The notes under the pieces: generated by a model | Database searches by the model: none | The model's input: only the letters and a program-made list of their open reading frames with translations | What the model was told of the DNA's origin: nothing | Position numbers and translations under genes: made by a program | Part shown: positions 1 through 8,490 of the stretch, one piece after another | Layout of the letters: each line of letters opens with the position of its first letter | How positions within the stretch are numbered: position 1 is the first letter of the stretch | From: Paracoccus sphaerophysae | Lineage (GTDB): Bacteria; Pseudomonadota; Alphaproteobacteria; Rhodobacterales; Rhodobacteraceae | Direction of reading: 5' to 3' | DNA length: 34,041 nt | Assembly (NCBI RefSeq): GCF_000763805.1 | Contig: NZ_JRKS01000033.1 | Span: 1-34,041, forward strand

Positions 1-167
1 CCAGGGGGGCCGGACGGGCCGACGACGCCCTGGGCGGCCAGCGCGCCGGTGGCCTGCGGGATGGGGCGCTCGGCCTGGGCGATCAACACCACGTCGTGGC
101 GTGCCGAGGACAGCTGCCGCGCGATCTGCCAGCCGACCTGGCCCGCGCCGCAGAGGATGACCCGCAT
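1..167 (-). pseudogene. Mirror-image partial copy of the trkA 5' end, probably an artefact
   Basis: Read on the reverse strand from the ATG at 167, this stretch stays open to the window edge for 55 codons. It begins MRVILCGAGQVGWQIARQLS, nearly identical to the TrkA start at 233. After about residue 28 it drifts, for example VLIAQAERPIPQ against VLIDQDERLIQQ. The changes fall at first, second and third codon positions alike, and most turn A into C (GAC to GCC, CAG to CCG), so they do not look selected for protein function. It is best not counted as a gene. A real diverged duplicate is the alternative and less likely. Confidence 0.7.
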
Positions 168-399
168 GGTGTTCCGTCCTTCCCGCGCCCGCCAACGCCT
201 ATGCGTGACGGGCGCGGGAAGGACGGAACACCATGCGGGTCATCATCTGCGGTGCGGGCCAGGTCGGCTGGCAGATCGCGAGGCAGCTGTCCTCGGAACG
301 CCACGACGTGGTGCTGATCGACCAGGACGAGCGCCTCATCCAGCAGGCCAACGACGCGCTGGACGTCCAGGGCATCGTCGGCCATGCCAGCCACCCTGA
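1..399. repeat. Imperfect foldback of about 194-base arms around position 200
   Basis: Positions i and 400-i are complementary from the left edge to about base 194, leaving a loop of roughly 11 bases (195-205). The right arm (206-399) contains the genuine start of trkA. The left arm is a degraded mirror copy that stops exactly at base 1. Reading the left arm in reverse complement, I count about 21 mismatches. Most replace an A by C or G, and they thicken towards base 1. This is more like a foldback read at a contig end than an old duplication. Confidence 0.85.
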
Positions 400-1606
400 C
401 GTGCTGGACCGCGCCGGCGCGCATGACGGCGACCTGCTGATCGCGGCCACCGCCTCGGACGAGGTCAACATCGTCGCCTGCGAGGTCGCCGCCGCGCTGT
501 TCACCGTTCCGCGCCGCATCGCCCGGCTGCGCGGGCACGGCTATCTGCTGCCGGAATATTCCGACCTCTACCAGGCCGACAGCCTGTCGATCGACGTGGT
601 GATCAGCCCCGAACGCGAGGTCGCGCTGGCCGCGCTGTCGCGGCTGGACGCGCCCTCGACCTTTGACACCGAGACCTTCATGGACGGCCGCGTCCGCCTG
701 ATGGGGCTGGCGCTGAACCAGGACTGTCCGATCCTGAACACGCCGCTACGGCAGCTCGACCAGACCTTCTTCGGCCTGCGCGCCGTCGTCGTTGGCATCC
801 GCCGGGGCGAGCGCTTCTTTGCCCCCGAGCCCGCCGACCAGCTGCATGCCGGCGATCGCGCCTATGTGGTCACGCCGGAAACCGACGTGGCCCGGACGCT
901 GGACATCTTCGGCCTGCCGCCGCGCCGGATCGAGCGGGTGGTGCTAATCGGCGGCGGCAATATCGGCCTGACCGTGGCGCAGAAGCTGGACCGGCGCACC
1001 GGCATGAACGTCAAGCTGCTGGAACGCGACCGCGACCGGGCCGAGCGCGCGGCCGAACGGCTGAACCGCGTCGTCGTGCTGCACGGCGACGGCATGGCCG
1101 CCGACCTGATGGCCGAGGCCGGGGTACCCAAGGCCGACGCCGTCGTCACCCTGACCGAGGACGACCGCACCAACATCCTCGCCGCCGTCCGCGCCAGGCA
1201 GGCCGGGGCGCGCATGGTGGTGGCGCTGGTCAACGATCCGACCTTGCTGCCGCTGGCGGCGAGCCTGGGGATCGACGCCCAGATCAGCCCCCGCGCCGTC
1301 ACCGTCTCGTCGATCCTGCGGCTGATCCGCCGCGGCCTGGTGCGCGACGTCTATGCCCTGGGCGACGCCGAGGCCGAGCTGATCGAGGCGCAGATCCTGC
1401 CCGGATCGGCGCTGGCCGGCGTCGCCGTGCGCGAGATGCAGCTGCCCCGGGGCGCCTTGATCGCCGCCGTCGAAAAGAAGGGCGAGGTCATCAAGCCGCG
1501 CCCAGACACGCGGATCGAGCCGGGCGACCTGATCCTCATCTTCGCGCTCGCCGGCGACGTCGCAGAGGTCGAGCGCCTGCTGCAGGTCTCGGCCGACTGG
1601 TTCTGA
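233..1606 (+). CDS. trkA: Trk system potassium transporter, NAD-binding subunit TrkA
   Basis: This 457-residue protein is the cytoplasmic regulatory subunit that gates the TrkH potassium channel-transporter in response to bound nucleotide. It has the usual doubled layout: two RCK modules, each a Rossmann RCK-N domain plus an RCK-C domain. The first nucleotide-binding glycine motif is GAGQVG at residues 7-12, and the second is IGGGNIG around residue 240. The length matches the family. The ATG at 233 is preceded by AAGGAC about 8 bases upstream and gives the classical MRVIICGAG start. The gene is followed after 11 bases by trkH, so the two form a transporter operon. Its first ~165 bases lie in the right arm of the terminal foldback, but the coding sequence looks intact. 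Confidence 0.95.
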   Translation: MRVIICGAGQVGWQIARQLSSERHDVVLIDQDERLIQQANDALDVQGIVGHASHPDVLDRAGAHDGDLLIAATASDEVNIVACEVAAALFTVPRRIARLRGHGYLLPEYSDLYQADSLSIDVVISPEREVALAALSRLDAPSTFDTETFMDGRVRLMGLALNQDCPILNTPLRQLDQTFFGLRAVVVGIRRGERFFAPEPADQLHAGDRAYVVTPETDVARTLDIFGLPPRRIERVVLIGGGNIGLTVAQKLDRRTGMNVKLLERDRDRAERAAERLNRVVVLHGDGMAADLMAEAGVPKADAVVTLTEDDRTNILAAVRARQAGARMVVALVNDPTLLPLAASLGIDAQISPRAVTVSSILRLIRRGLVRDVYALGDAEAELIEAQILPGSALAGVAVREMQLPRGALIAAVEKKGEVIKPRPDTRIEPGDLILIFALAGDVAEVERLLQVSADWF

Positions 1607-1617
1607 GGGGCGGGCCG

Positions 1618-3252
1618 GTGGACCGTATCGGACGCCTGCCGGTGCTGGTGATCGCGGGGCTGGTCCTTGCCGCGGCGATGCTGATCCCGGCCGCCCACGC
1701 GGCGGCGACCGGCGACCGGCAGATCGCCGCCGCCTTCGCCGTGTCGGCGCTGGGGTTCCTGACCCTCGGCGTGATCGTGGCGCTGGCCACCGCCGCGGCG
1801 CCGGCGACGGCACCCGCGCAGGGCGTGCTGGGCACGCTGATCGGGGTCTATGCCGGGCTGCCGCTGCTCGCCGCGGTTCCCTTTGCGGCGGTGATGCGGG
1901 ACACCGGCCTCTTCAACGCCTGGTGGGAAATGCTGTCCTGCATGACCACCACCGGCGCGACGTTGTATGCCGCCGACAAGGTCCACCCGGCGCTGCACCT
2001 GTGGCGGGCGACGGTGGGCTGGCTGGGGGGCCTGTTCATCCTGGTCGCCGCCATCGGGATGATGGCACCGCTGCGGGTCGGCGGGTTCGAGCTGATGGAC
2101 CGCTCGGCCGGCGCCGACGCCCGCTTTGGCCGCCTCGAGGGTCCGGCCGCCCGGACCGAGTTGCGGCCGGGCCGCGACTATGCCGCGCATCTGGCCGACC
2201 CGGCGCTGCGGATGATCCGCTGGGGGCAGGCGATCGTGCCGCTTTACGCGGGCGCGACGCTGGCGCTGTGGGTCCTGCTGATGATGACCGGAGACCAGGC
2301 GCTGAACGCGCTGATCCGGGCGATGGGGACGCTGTCGACCAGCGGCATCGGCCTGACCGGCGACCCGGTCGGCGCCAGCGGCGGGCTGGCGGCCGAGGCG
2401 CTGGTCGTGCTGTTCCTGCTGGCGGCGCTGACCCGCCGTGCCTGGCCCGGCGGCGGCGAGCTGAAGGCCAGCGTCCGTGTCGGCCGCGACCCGGAACTGC
2501 GAATGGCGGCCGGACTGATCCTGCTGGTCACGCTGGCGCTGTTCCTGCGCCCCTTCATCGGCGCCTTCGACGAGGCCGTGCAGCCCGTGGCGACACCCGA
2601 GCCGGCCGCCGACACGCTGGTCGGGGGCCTCGCCCGCGCCGCCGCCGCGGCCTGGGGCAGCGCCTTCACCGCGCTGTCGTTCCTGACCACGACCGGCTGG
2701 ACCTCGGTCCACTGGGACGGCGCCCGGGCCTGGGCGGGGCTGTCGGCGCCGGGGCTGATGCTGGCCGGGCTCGCGATCATGGGCGGCGGCGTCGCCACCA
2801 CCGCCGGCGGCGTCAAGCTGCTGCGGGTGTTCGCGCTGGGGCTGCACGCGCGGCGCGAGCTGGACAAGATCGTGCACCCCGCCTCGATCGCCGGCGGCGG
2901 CCCGATCACCCGACGACTGCGGGGCAGCGGCGCCTATCTGTCCTTCGTGTTCTTCATGGTCTTTGCGCTGTCCATCGTGGCCACGATCGCGCTGGTGTCG
3001 CTGCGCCCCGTCGCCTTCGAGACCGCCACCATGCTCAGCGTTGCGGCGCTGACCAATACCGGCCAGCTGGCCGAGGCGATCCCGCTGATCCCGGCATTCG
3101 AGGGCAGCGCCGGCATCGCCGGGTCGCCCTGGGCCGGCTGGGCCGGGCTGTCGGACGCCACCAAGGCCATCCTCGCGGCCGCGATGGTGGCCGGAAGGCT
3201 CGAGATGCTGGCTATCCTCGCGCTGCTGACCCCGGGCGCCTGGCGGCGCTGA
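1618..3252 (+). CDS. trkH: TrkH family potassium uptake protein (membrane subunit)
   Basis: This 544-residue integral membrane protein forms the K+-conducting path of the Trk system in the inner membrane. Hydrophobic segments run through most of its length. Pore-loop-type segments are visible, such as the stretch with MTTTGAT near residue 110, STSGIGLTG near 240 and TTTGWTSV near 360, with glycines typical of TrkH selectivity filters. The GTG start lies 11 bases after the trkA stop, and GAGGGGCGGG between the genes serves as ribosome binding site. It should assemble with TrkA encoded just upstream. I see no frameshift or truncation. Confidence 0.93.
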   Translation: MDRIGRLPVLVIAGLVLAAAMLIPAAHAAATGDRQIAAAFAVSALGFLTLGVIVALATAAAPATAPAQGVLGTLIGVYAGLPLLAAVPFAAVMRDTGLFNAWWEMLSCMTTTGATLYAADKVHPALHLWRATVGWLGGLFILVAAIGMMAPLRVGGFELMDRSAGADARFGRLEGPAARTELRPGRDYAAHLADPALRMIRWGQAIVPLYAGATLALWVLLMMTGDQALNALIRAMGTLSTSGIGLTGDPVGASGGLAAEALVVLFLLAALTRRAWPGGGELKASVRVGRDPELRMAAGLILLVTLALFLRPFIGAFDEAVQPVATPEPAADTLVGGLARAAAAAWGSAFTALSFLTTTGWTSVHWDGARAWAGLSAPGLMLAGLAIMGGGVATTAGGVKLLRVFALGLHARRELDKIVHPASIAGGGPITRRLRGSGAYLSFVFFMVFALSIVATIALVSLRPVAFETATMLSVAALTNTGQLAEAIPLIPAFEGSAGIAGSPWAGWAGLSDATKAILAAAMVAGRLEMLAILALLTPGAWRR

Positions 3253-3257
3253 CCGGC

Positions 3258-3281
3258 GCGGCCGGAAAAGGGGCCGCATTT
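3258..3281 (+). terminator. Short hairpin after trkH
   Basis: GCGGCC (3258-3263) and GGCCGC (3272-3277) are perfect complements around an 8-base A-rich loop, followed by ATTT. The position just after the trkH stop fits a weak intrinsic terminator. A second small dyad, ATCGGC/GCCGAT at 3314-3330, lies closer to the next gene and might instead be regulatory. I see no convincing -35/-10 pair in 3253-3378. Confidence 0.4.
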
Positions 3282-3378
3282 CCCCGGCCCACTGATTCGC
3301 TTTGGCTGGACGCATCGGCGCTTTGCCGATACTCTGCGGCCAAACGGGGCGGCACGATCCCGTGACTGTGAGGCAGCA

Positions 3379-4560
3379 ATGGTTTCCCCCGAGCGGTTCT
3401 CGAACCTCCCGGACTATGCGTTTCCGCGCCTGCGGAAGCTGTTGGCCGGGGTGACTCCCGGCCCCGACCCCGTGGTGATGACCATCGGGGAGCCGCGCCA
3501 CGGCATCCCCGATTTCGTCGCCCCGACGCTGCAACGGTCGGTGGCCGAGCTGGGGAAATATCCGCCCAATGACGGCACGCCCGAACTGCTGGCGGCGATC
3601 TCGGGCTGGCTGGGGACGCGGCACGGGATCCGGGTCGGGACCGACCGGATCACCATCCTGAACGGCACCCGCGAGGGGCTGTTCAACGCGGCCCTCGCGC
3701 TGTGCCCGGAACGCAAGGGTGGCCGGCAGCCGGTCATCCTGATCCCCAACCCGTTCTATCAGGTCTACGCCGTCGCCGCCGCCGCGGTCGGCGCGCAGGC
3801 GGTCTTCGTGAACGCCACCCCCGAGACCGGCCACCTGCCCGACTTCGCCGCGCTGGACCCCGAGACGCTGGACGCCACCGCGATCTGCTACCTGTGTTCG
3901 CCCGCCAACCCGCAGGGCAGCGTGGCGGGCCGGAACTATCTGGAACGGCTGATCGAGCTGGCCGAGCGCCACGATTTCCTGGTCTTCGCCGACGAGTGCT
4001 ATTCCGAGATCTGGCGCGACGCCCCCCCGCCCGGCGCGCTGGCGGTGGCCGAGGGCATGGGCCTGCCCGACCGGGTGATGATGTTCAACTCGCTGTCCAA
4101 ACGGTCGAACCTGCCCGGCCTGCGGTCCGGCTTTGCCGCCGGCTCGGCCGAGGCGATCGCCCGGTTCCGCATCCTGCGGTCCTACGCCGGCGCCCCGGTG
4201 CCCCTGCCCCACCAGCGGGTCAGCGAGGTGGCCTGGGCGGACGAGGATCACGTCATCGAAAACCGCGCCCTCTATCAGGCGAAATACGCCATCGCCGACC
4301 GCATCTTCGGCAACGTGCCCGGCTACCTGCCGCCCGAGGGCGGGTTCTTCCTGTGGCTGCCGGTCGGGGATGGCGAGGCCGCCGCGCGGCAGCTATGGGC
4401 CGAGGCGGGGGTGCAGGTGCTGCCGGGGGCGTATCTGTCGCGCGACACCGCGGCCGGGAACCCGGGCCAGGGATTCATCCGCGTAGCCCTGGTCGGGCCC
4501 GCGGCCGAGACCGAGGATGCGCTGACCCGCATCCGCGACACGCTTTACGGGAAGGGATGA
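3379..4560 (+). CDS. dapC: Succinyldiaminopimelate transaminase, class I/II aminotransferase
   Basis: This 393-residue PLP-dependent aminotransferase probably converts N-succinyl-2-amino-6-ketopimelate to N-succinyl-LL-diaminopimelate using glutamate, in the lysine and peptidoglycan precursor pathway. The PLP-binding lysine is K241 in the motif [14 protein letters not shown], which is characteristic of the DapC branch. Other fold-type I landmarks are the NPFYQVY segment, the SPANPQG motif near residue 175 and the DECYSE motif near 205. The ATG at 3379 has GAGG 5-8 bases upstream. The stop overlaps a possible ATGA start of the next gene, ftsK, suggesting co-transcription. A broader-specificity aminotransferase is possible, but the lysine-site motif favours DapC. 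Confidence 0.88.
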   Translation: MVSPERFSNLPDYAFPRLRKLLAGVTPGPDPVVMTIGEPRHGIPDFVAPTLQRSVAELGKYPPNDGTPELLAAISGWLGTRHGIRVGTDRITILNGTREGLFNAALALCPERKGGRQPVILIPNPFYQVYAVAAAAVGAQAVFVNATPETGHLPDFAALDPETLDATAICYLCSPANPQGSVAGRNYLERLIELAERHDFLVFADECYSEIWRDAPPPGALAVAEGMGLPDRVMMFNSLSKRSNLPGLRSGFAAGSAEAIARFRILRSYAGAPVPLPHQRVSEVAWADEDHVIENRALYQAKYAIADRIFGNVPGYLPPEGGFFLWLPVGDGEAAARQLWAEAGVQVLPGAYLSRDTAAGNPGQGFIRVALVGPAAETEDALTRIRDTLYGKG

Positions 4561-4562
4561 CG

Positions 4563-7187
4563 ATGGCCAGCTGGCAGGCGAAACACCGCGATCCGCTGTT
4601 CGACCAGACCACGCAGGCGGCGCTGGAACGACGCGGCAAGGAACTGGCCGGGGCCGGCCTGATCGTCGCGGGCGTGGTGCTGGCGATGATCCTGTTTTCC
4701 TATTCCCCCGACGATCCGGGCATCGGCACGGCCACCGACCAGCCGGCGCAGAACCTGCTGGGCCGGCTGGGCGCCTATGTCGCCTCGGCGCTGGTGATGA
4801 TCGTGGGCTACGGGGCGTGGATGCTGCCGGTGGCCGGGATCGGCTGGGGGCTGCGGCTGATGCTGCACCGGGGCGAGGACCGGCTGATGCGCGGCGTCTT
4901 CACCCCGCTGGCGATGGTGCTGGCCTCGGTCTATGCGACCTCGATGGTGCCGCCGGCGGGCTGGACGCAGGCCTTCGGCCTCGGCGGGCACCTGGGCGAC
5001 ATGCTGATGGGCGCGATGCTGCAGATGGTGCCTTTCGCGCCCGCGGTGGGGCTCAAGCTGCTGGCCTTCCTGACCGCCATCGCCACGGTGGCGCTGTCGG
5101 CCTTCGTGCTGGGCTTCGACCGGCGCGAGCTGATGGGGATCGGCCGGTTCCTGGCCACCGGGCTCGCCACCGCCTACGAACTGCTGATGACCCTGCTGGG
5201 GCGCAGCGCCTCGGCCTCGGTCGCCGCCGCACGCGAGGTGCGCCGCCGGTCCGAGGCGCGCCGCCTGCGGCTGGCCGGCGAGGCCGCCGAGACGTCGGTC
5301 GAGCCGGACGCCCTGCCCGCCGGGCTGCTGTCGCGCCTGCGCCGCGCCCCCGCCGAGCCGGCGGCGCTGGCGCCGGTGCCGCAATCCGAACTGATCGAGC
5401 CGCAGACCCATTATGCCGACGACGAGCCCGCCCCCGACGCGGCCGAGGTCAGCGCCCGGATCAGCGACGCGATCCGCCACCGTGCCGAAGCCGGGGCCGA
5501 CGAAGGCGAGGCCCGCTCGGTCCTGTCCGCCGTCACCGCCCGCCTGACCGGCCGCGCCCAGTCCGTCGCCCCTGCCCCGCAGACCGATACCAGCCGCGTG
5601 GTCATGCCGCCGATGCGCAAGGCCGCGCCCTCGCGCCAGGCAGTGGCCGAGGCGCAGCCGAGCCTCGCCTTCGACAGCGCCGCCAACGGCTATGAAAAGC
5701 CCCCGCTCGCGCTTCTGGCCGCCCCCGGCACCGTCGAACGCCACACGCTGAGCCAGGAGGCGCTGGCCGAGAACGCCCGGATGCTGGAAGCCGTGCTGGA
5801 CGACTATGGCGTCAAGGGCCAGATCACCGCCGTCCATCCCGGCCCGGTGGTGACGCTTTACGAACTGGAACCCGCGCCGGGGCTGAAGGCCAGCCGCGTC
5901 ATCGGCCTGTCGGACGACATCGCGCGGTCCATGTCGGCCCTCTCGGCGCGCGTCTCGACCGTGCCCGGCCGCACCGTGATCGGGATCGAGCTCCCCAACC
6001 AGCGCCGCGAAAAGGTGGTGCTGCGCGAGATCCTGTCGGCCCGCGCCTTCGGCGACACCTCGATGCCGCTGCCGCTGGCGCTTGGCAAGGACATCGGCGG
6101 CGAGCCGGTGGTGGCAAACCTCGCCAAGATGCCGCATTTGCTGATCGCCGGGACCACCGGCTCGGGCAAGTCGGTGGCGATCAACACCATGATCCTGTCG
6201 CTGCTCTACAAGCTGACGCCCGAGGAATGCCGCCTCATCATGATCGACCCCAAGATGCTGGAACTGTCGGTCTATGACGGCATCCCGCATCTGCTTTCCC
6301 CCGTCGTGACCGACCCCAAGAAGGCCGTGGTGGCGCTGAAATGGGTCGTCTCGGAAATGGAAGAGCGCTACCGCAAGATGTCCAAGATGGGCGTGCGCAA
6401 CATCGAGGGCTATAACGGCCGCGTCGCCGAGGCGCTCGCCAGGGGCGAGATGTTCCGCCGCACCATGCAGACCGGCTTTGACGAGGACACCGGCGAGCCG
6501 GTCTTCGAGACCGAGGAGTTCCAGCCCGAGAAGTTCCCCTATATCGTCGTCATCGTGGACGAGATGGCCGACCTGATGATGGTCGCCGGGAAAGAGATCG
6601 AGGCCTGCATCCAGCGCCTCGCCCAGATGGCGCGCGCCTCGGGCATCCATATCGTGATGGCGACGCAGCGCCCTTCGGTCGATGTCATCACCGGCACGAT
6701 CAAGGCGAACTTCCCGACCCGGATCAGCTTTCAGGTGACCAGCAAGATCGACAGCCGCACCATCCTTGGCGAACAGGGGGCCGAGCAGCTGCTGGGCATG
6801 GGCGACATGCTCTACATGGCCGGCGGCTCGCGCATCACCCGCGTCCACGGGCCGTTCGTCAGCGACGAAGAGGTCGAGGAGGTCGTCAACCACCTCAAGT
6901 CCTTCGGCCCGCCGCAATACATGTCGAACGTGATCGAAAGCGCCGACGACGAGCGCGACGCGGAAATCGACGCGATCCTCGCCACCGACGGGTCGGACGA
7001 CGCGCTGTACGACCAGGCGGTGGCGATCGTGGCCAAGGACCGCAAGTGCTCGACCAGCTACATCCAGCGCAAGCTGGCGATCGGCTATAACAAGGCGGCG
7101 CGCCTCGTCGAGCAGATGGAGGAGCAGGGCGTCGTCAGCCCCGCCAATCACGTCGGCAAGCGCGAGGTGCTGGTGCCCGAGGTGTGA
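4563..7187 (+). CDS. ftsK: DNA translocase FtsK
   Basis: This 874-residue septal DNA pump couples chromosome segregation to cell division. The N-terminal ~190 residues contain about four membrane spans. A proline- and alanine-rich linker (residues ~200-420) follows, then the RecA-like motor. Walker A is GTTGSGKS at residues 530-537 and Walker B (IVVIVDEM) lies near residue 665. The last ~70 residues form the winged-helix gamma domain that reads polar KOPS sites; motifs such as [17 protein letters not shown] are typical. The ATG at 4563 has GAAGGG ending 6 bases upstream. An alternative ATG at 4557 overlaps the dapC stop but sits directly on the Shine-Dalgarno bases. An upstream extension of the frame through dapC is not coding. 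Confidence 0.95.
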   Translation: MASWQAKHRDPLFDQTTQAALERRGKELAGAGLIVAGVVLAMILFSYSPDDPGIGTATDQPAQNLLGRLGAYVASALVMIVGYGAWMLPVAGIGWGLRLMLHRGEDRLMRGVFTPLAMVLASVYATSMVPPAGWTQAFGLGGHLGDMLMGAMLQMVPFAPAVGLKLLAFLTAIATVALSAFVLGFDRRELMGIGRFLATGLATAYELLMTLLGRSASASVAAAREVRRRSEARRLRLAGEAAETSVEPDALPAGLLSRLRRAPAEPAALAPVPQSELIEPQTHYADDEPAPDAAEVSARISDAIRHRAEAGADEGEARSVLSAVTARLTGRAQSVAPAPQTDTSRVVMPPMRKAAPSRQAVAEAQPSLAFDSAANGYEKPPLALLAAPGTVERHTLSQEALAENARMLEAVLDDYGVKGQITAVHPGPVVTLYELEPAPGLKASRVIGLSDDIARSMSALSARVSTVPGRTVIGIELPNQRREKVVLREILSARAFGDTSMPLPLALGKDIGGEPVVANLAKMPHLLIAGTTGSGKSVAINTMILSLLYKLTPEECRLIMIDPKMLELSVYDGIPHLLSPVVTDPKKAVVALKWVVSEMEERYRKMSKMGVRNIEGYNGRVAEALARGEMFRRTMQTGFDEDTGEPVFETEEFQPEKFPYIVVIVDEMADLMMVAGKEIEACIQRLAQMARASGIHIVMATQRPSVDVITGTIKANFPTRISFQVTSKIDSRTILGEQGAEQLLGMGDMLYMAGGSRITRVHGPFVSDEEVEEVVNHLKSFGPPQYMSNVIESADDERDAEIDAILATDGSDDALYDQAVAIVAKDRKCSTSYIQRKLAIGYNKAARLVEQMEEQGVVSPANHVGKREVLVPEV

Positions 7188-7226
7188 CCGGCTAACAAAG
7201 ATGTCCGGCCCCTGTCAGCCGGGTGA

Positions 7227-7268
7227 AAGCCCCCGGGGGTCATCGTGGCCATCGGGGGCTTCCGTTTT
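7227..7268 (+). terminator. Intrinsic terminator after ftsK
   Basis: AAGCCCCC (7227-7234) pairs perfectly with GGGGGCTT (7254-7261), followed by CCGTTTT. The 19-base apical region can pair further. The location 40 bases after the ftsK stop and the T-rich tail support a rho-independent terminator. Confidence 0.75.
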
Positions 7269-7373
7269 GCGGGGCCTCGACCAACACTTGTTAATGCGAC
7301 AATCTGGACAGCAACCGGCAGTCTGGTCAGGCGTTCACATAAAGATTTTCGCACATGAAAGTGAGATTGGCTG

Positions 7374-8462
7374 GTGACGCTTGACTTGGACCGCCGGGGG
7401 TTTCTGGCCGCATCCCTGGCCACCGGCGCGGTCGCGGCGGGCGCCGTTCCGCTGACCGCCGGGCGCGCCCGCGCCGCCGGGATGCCGCCCCGCTTCACGC
7501 CGCTGTCGCAGATGACCGGCACCGTCACCCCGACGCCGCTGTGCTTTGCCCCGGCCGGCTTCTCGCCGCAGGCGGGCAGCAGCCGCCTGACCGTGGAGGG
7601 CCGCCGGGTGACGCTGCGCCAGCTGGCCCGGGCGCCGCAGCGGCGGGCGAATGTCGTTTTCGAGCTGGCCGGGAACGGCGCCGATCCGGCCGCTGGCGCG
7701 GGGGGCTGCGACGTGGTGCTGGGGCAGATGCACGCCGCCGACTGGCAGGGCGTGGCGCTGTCCGACCTGATCGACCTGCGGGGCTGCGATGCCGACGCCG
7801 CGGTGCTGGTGCACGGGCTGGACGGCACCGTCGCGCTGCCGGCCTGGAAGGCCGCCGACGATGTGATGATCGCGACCGCCATGAACGGCGTCCCGGTCGG
7901 GGACTGGCATGGCGGCCCGCTGCGTCTGGTGGTGCCGGGATGGGAGGGCGCGCTGTGGATGCGCGGCGTCTCGGCCGTCGAGCTGTCCGCCGATCGCTGG
8001 GACGCCGCGACCGCCGCGACCGCCGCGACCGCCGGCGGCAAGTCAACCGACAGCTTGCACGCCAGCCGCGGCGGCCGCTGGTCGCATGTGCTGGCAGTGA
8101 ACTCGGTCGTGACCTCGCCGTCGCGGTCCACCGCGCTGCGCCCCGGCGCGGCCCGGATCGAGGGGCTGGCCTGGACCGGCGCCGGGTCCGTCGCCGCCGT
8201 CGACGTCACGCTGGACGGTGGCCGGCACTGGCAGGCGGCCCGCGTCACCCCGGCCGGGAACCGCGGCGCGCTGCAGCGGTTCGTGCTGGAGGTCAGGTGG
8301 GACGGAAGGCCGCTGACCGTCGCCTCGCGGGCCACCGACAGCACCGGCGCGACCCAGGCTCCGGCTGGCGCATGGGCCCTCGCGCCCGCGCGCCTCGCGG
8401 GGCGGCACGTCAACGAAATCCGGACCTGGTCCGTCGGCAGCGACGGCCGGGTCATCCTCTGA
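7374..8462 (+). CDS. Tat-exported sulfite-oxidase-family protein lacking the molybdenum cysteine
   Basis: This 362-residue protein has the sulfite oxidase fold: a molybdopterin oxidoreductase domain (about residues 45-210) and a C-terminal dimerisation domain (about 235-350). The N-terminus DRRGFLAAS followed by a hydrophobic stretch and ARA is a twin-arginine signal, so it should be periplasmic. In active family members the motif is CAGN, whose cysteine ligates molybdenum. Here it reads ELAGN with Leu98 in that position (CTG at 7665-7667). It is probably not a normal sulfite oxidase: either a divergent cofactor protein, a structural homologue or an inactive one. The GTG at 7374 is the best start, because an ATG at 7355 runs into a stop. 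A 9-base repeat, three copies at 8004-8030, encodes Ala-Ala-Thr units in a linker. katE follows after 28 bases. Confidence 0.75.
   Translation: MTLDLDRRGFLAASLATGAVAAGAVPLTAGRARAAGMPPRFTPLSQMTGTVTPTPLCFAPAGFSPQAGSSRLTVEGRRVTLRQLARAPQRRANVVFELAGNGADPAAGAGGCDVVLGQMHAADWQGVALSDLIDLRGCDADAAVLVHGLDGTVALPAWKAADDVMIATAMNGVPVGDWHGGPLRLVVPGWEGALWMRGVSAVELSADRWDAATAATAATAGGKSTDSLHASRGGRWSHVLAVNSVVTSPSRSTALRPGAARIEGLAWTGAGSVAAVDVTLDGGRHWQAARVTPAGNRGALQRFVLEVRWDGRPLTVASRATDSTGATQAPAGAWALAPARLAGRHVNEIRTWSVGSDGRVIL
8004..8030 (+). repeat. Three tandem copies of a 9-base unit
   Basis: GCCGCGACC is repeated three times without change inside the preceding gene and encodes (AAT)x3 in the linker between its two domains. 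This looks like a local slippage expansion. It keeps the frame. Confidence 0.8.
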
Positions 8463-8490
8463 CCCTCTTTCACTCAGGAGAAGCCTCATC

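Noticed and set aside
1351..4251. A 966-codon open frame on the reverse strand across trkA, trkH and dapC
   Set aside because: It is antisense to three clearly recognised genes, has low-complexity Arg/Gln/Gly/His composition and resembles no family. Long stop-free antisense frames are expected at this GC content.
4545..7151. An 868-codon open frame antisense to ftsK
   Set aside because: Same reason: composition-driven, rich in His, Arg and Gly, and fully overlapped by a certain gene.
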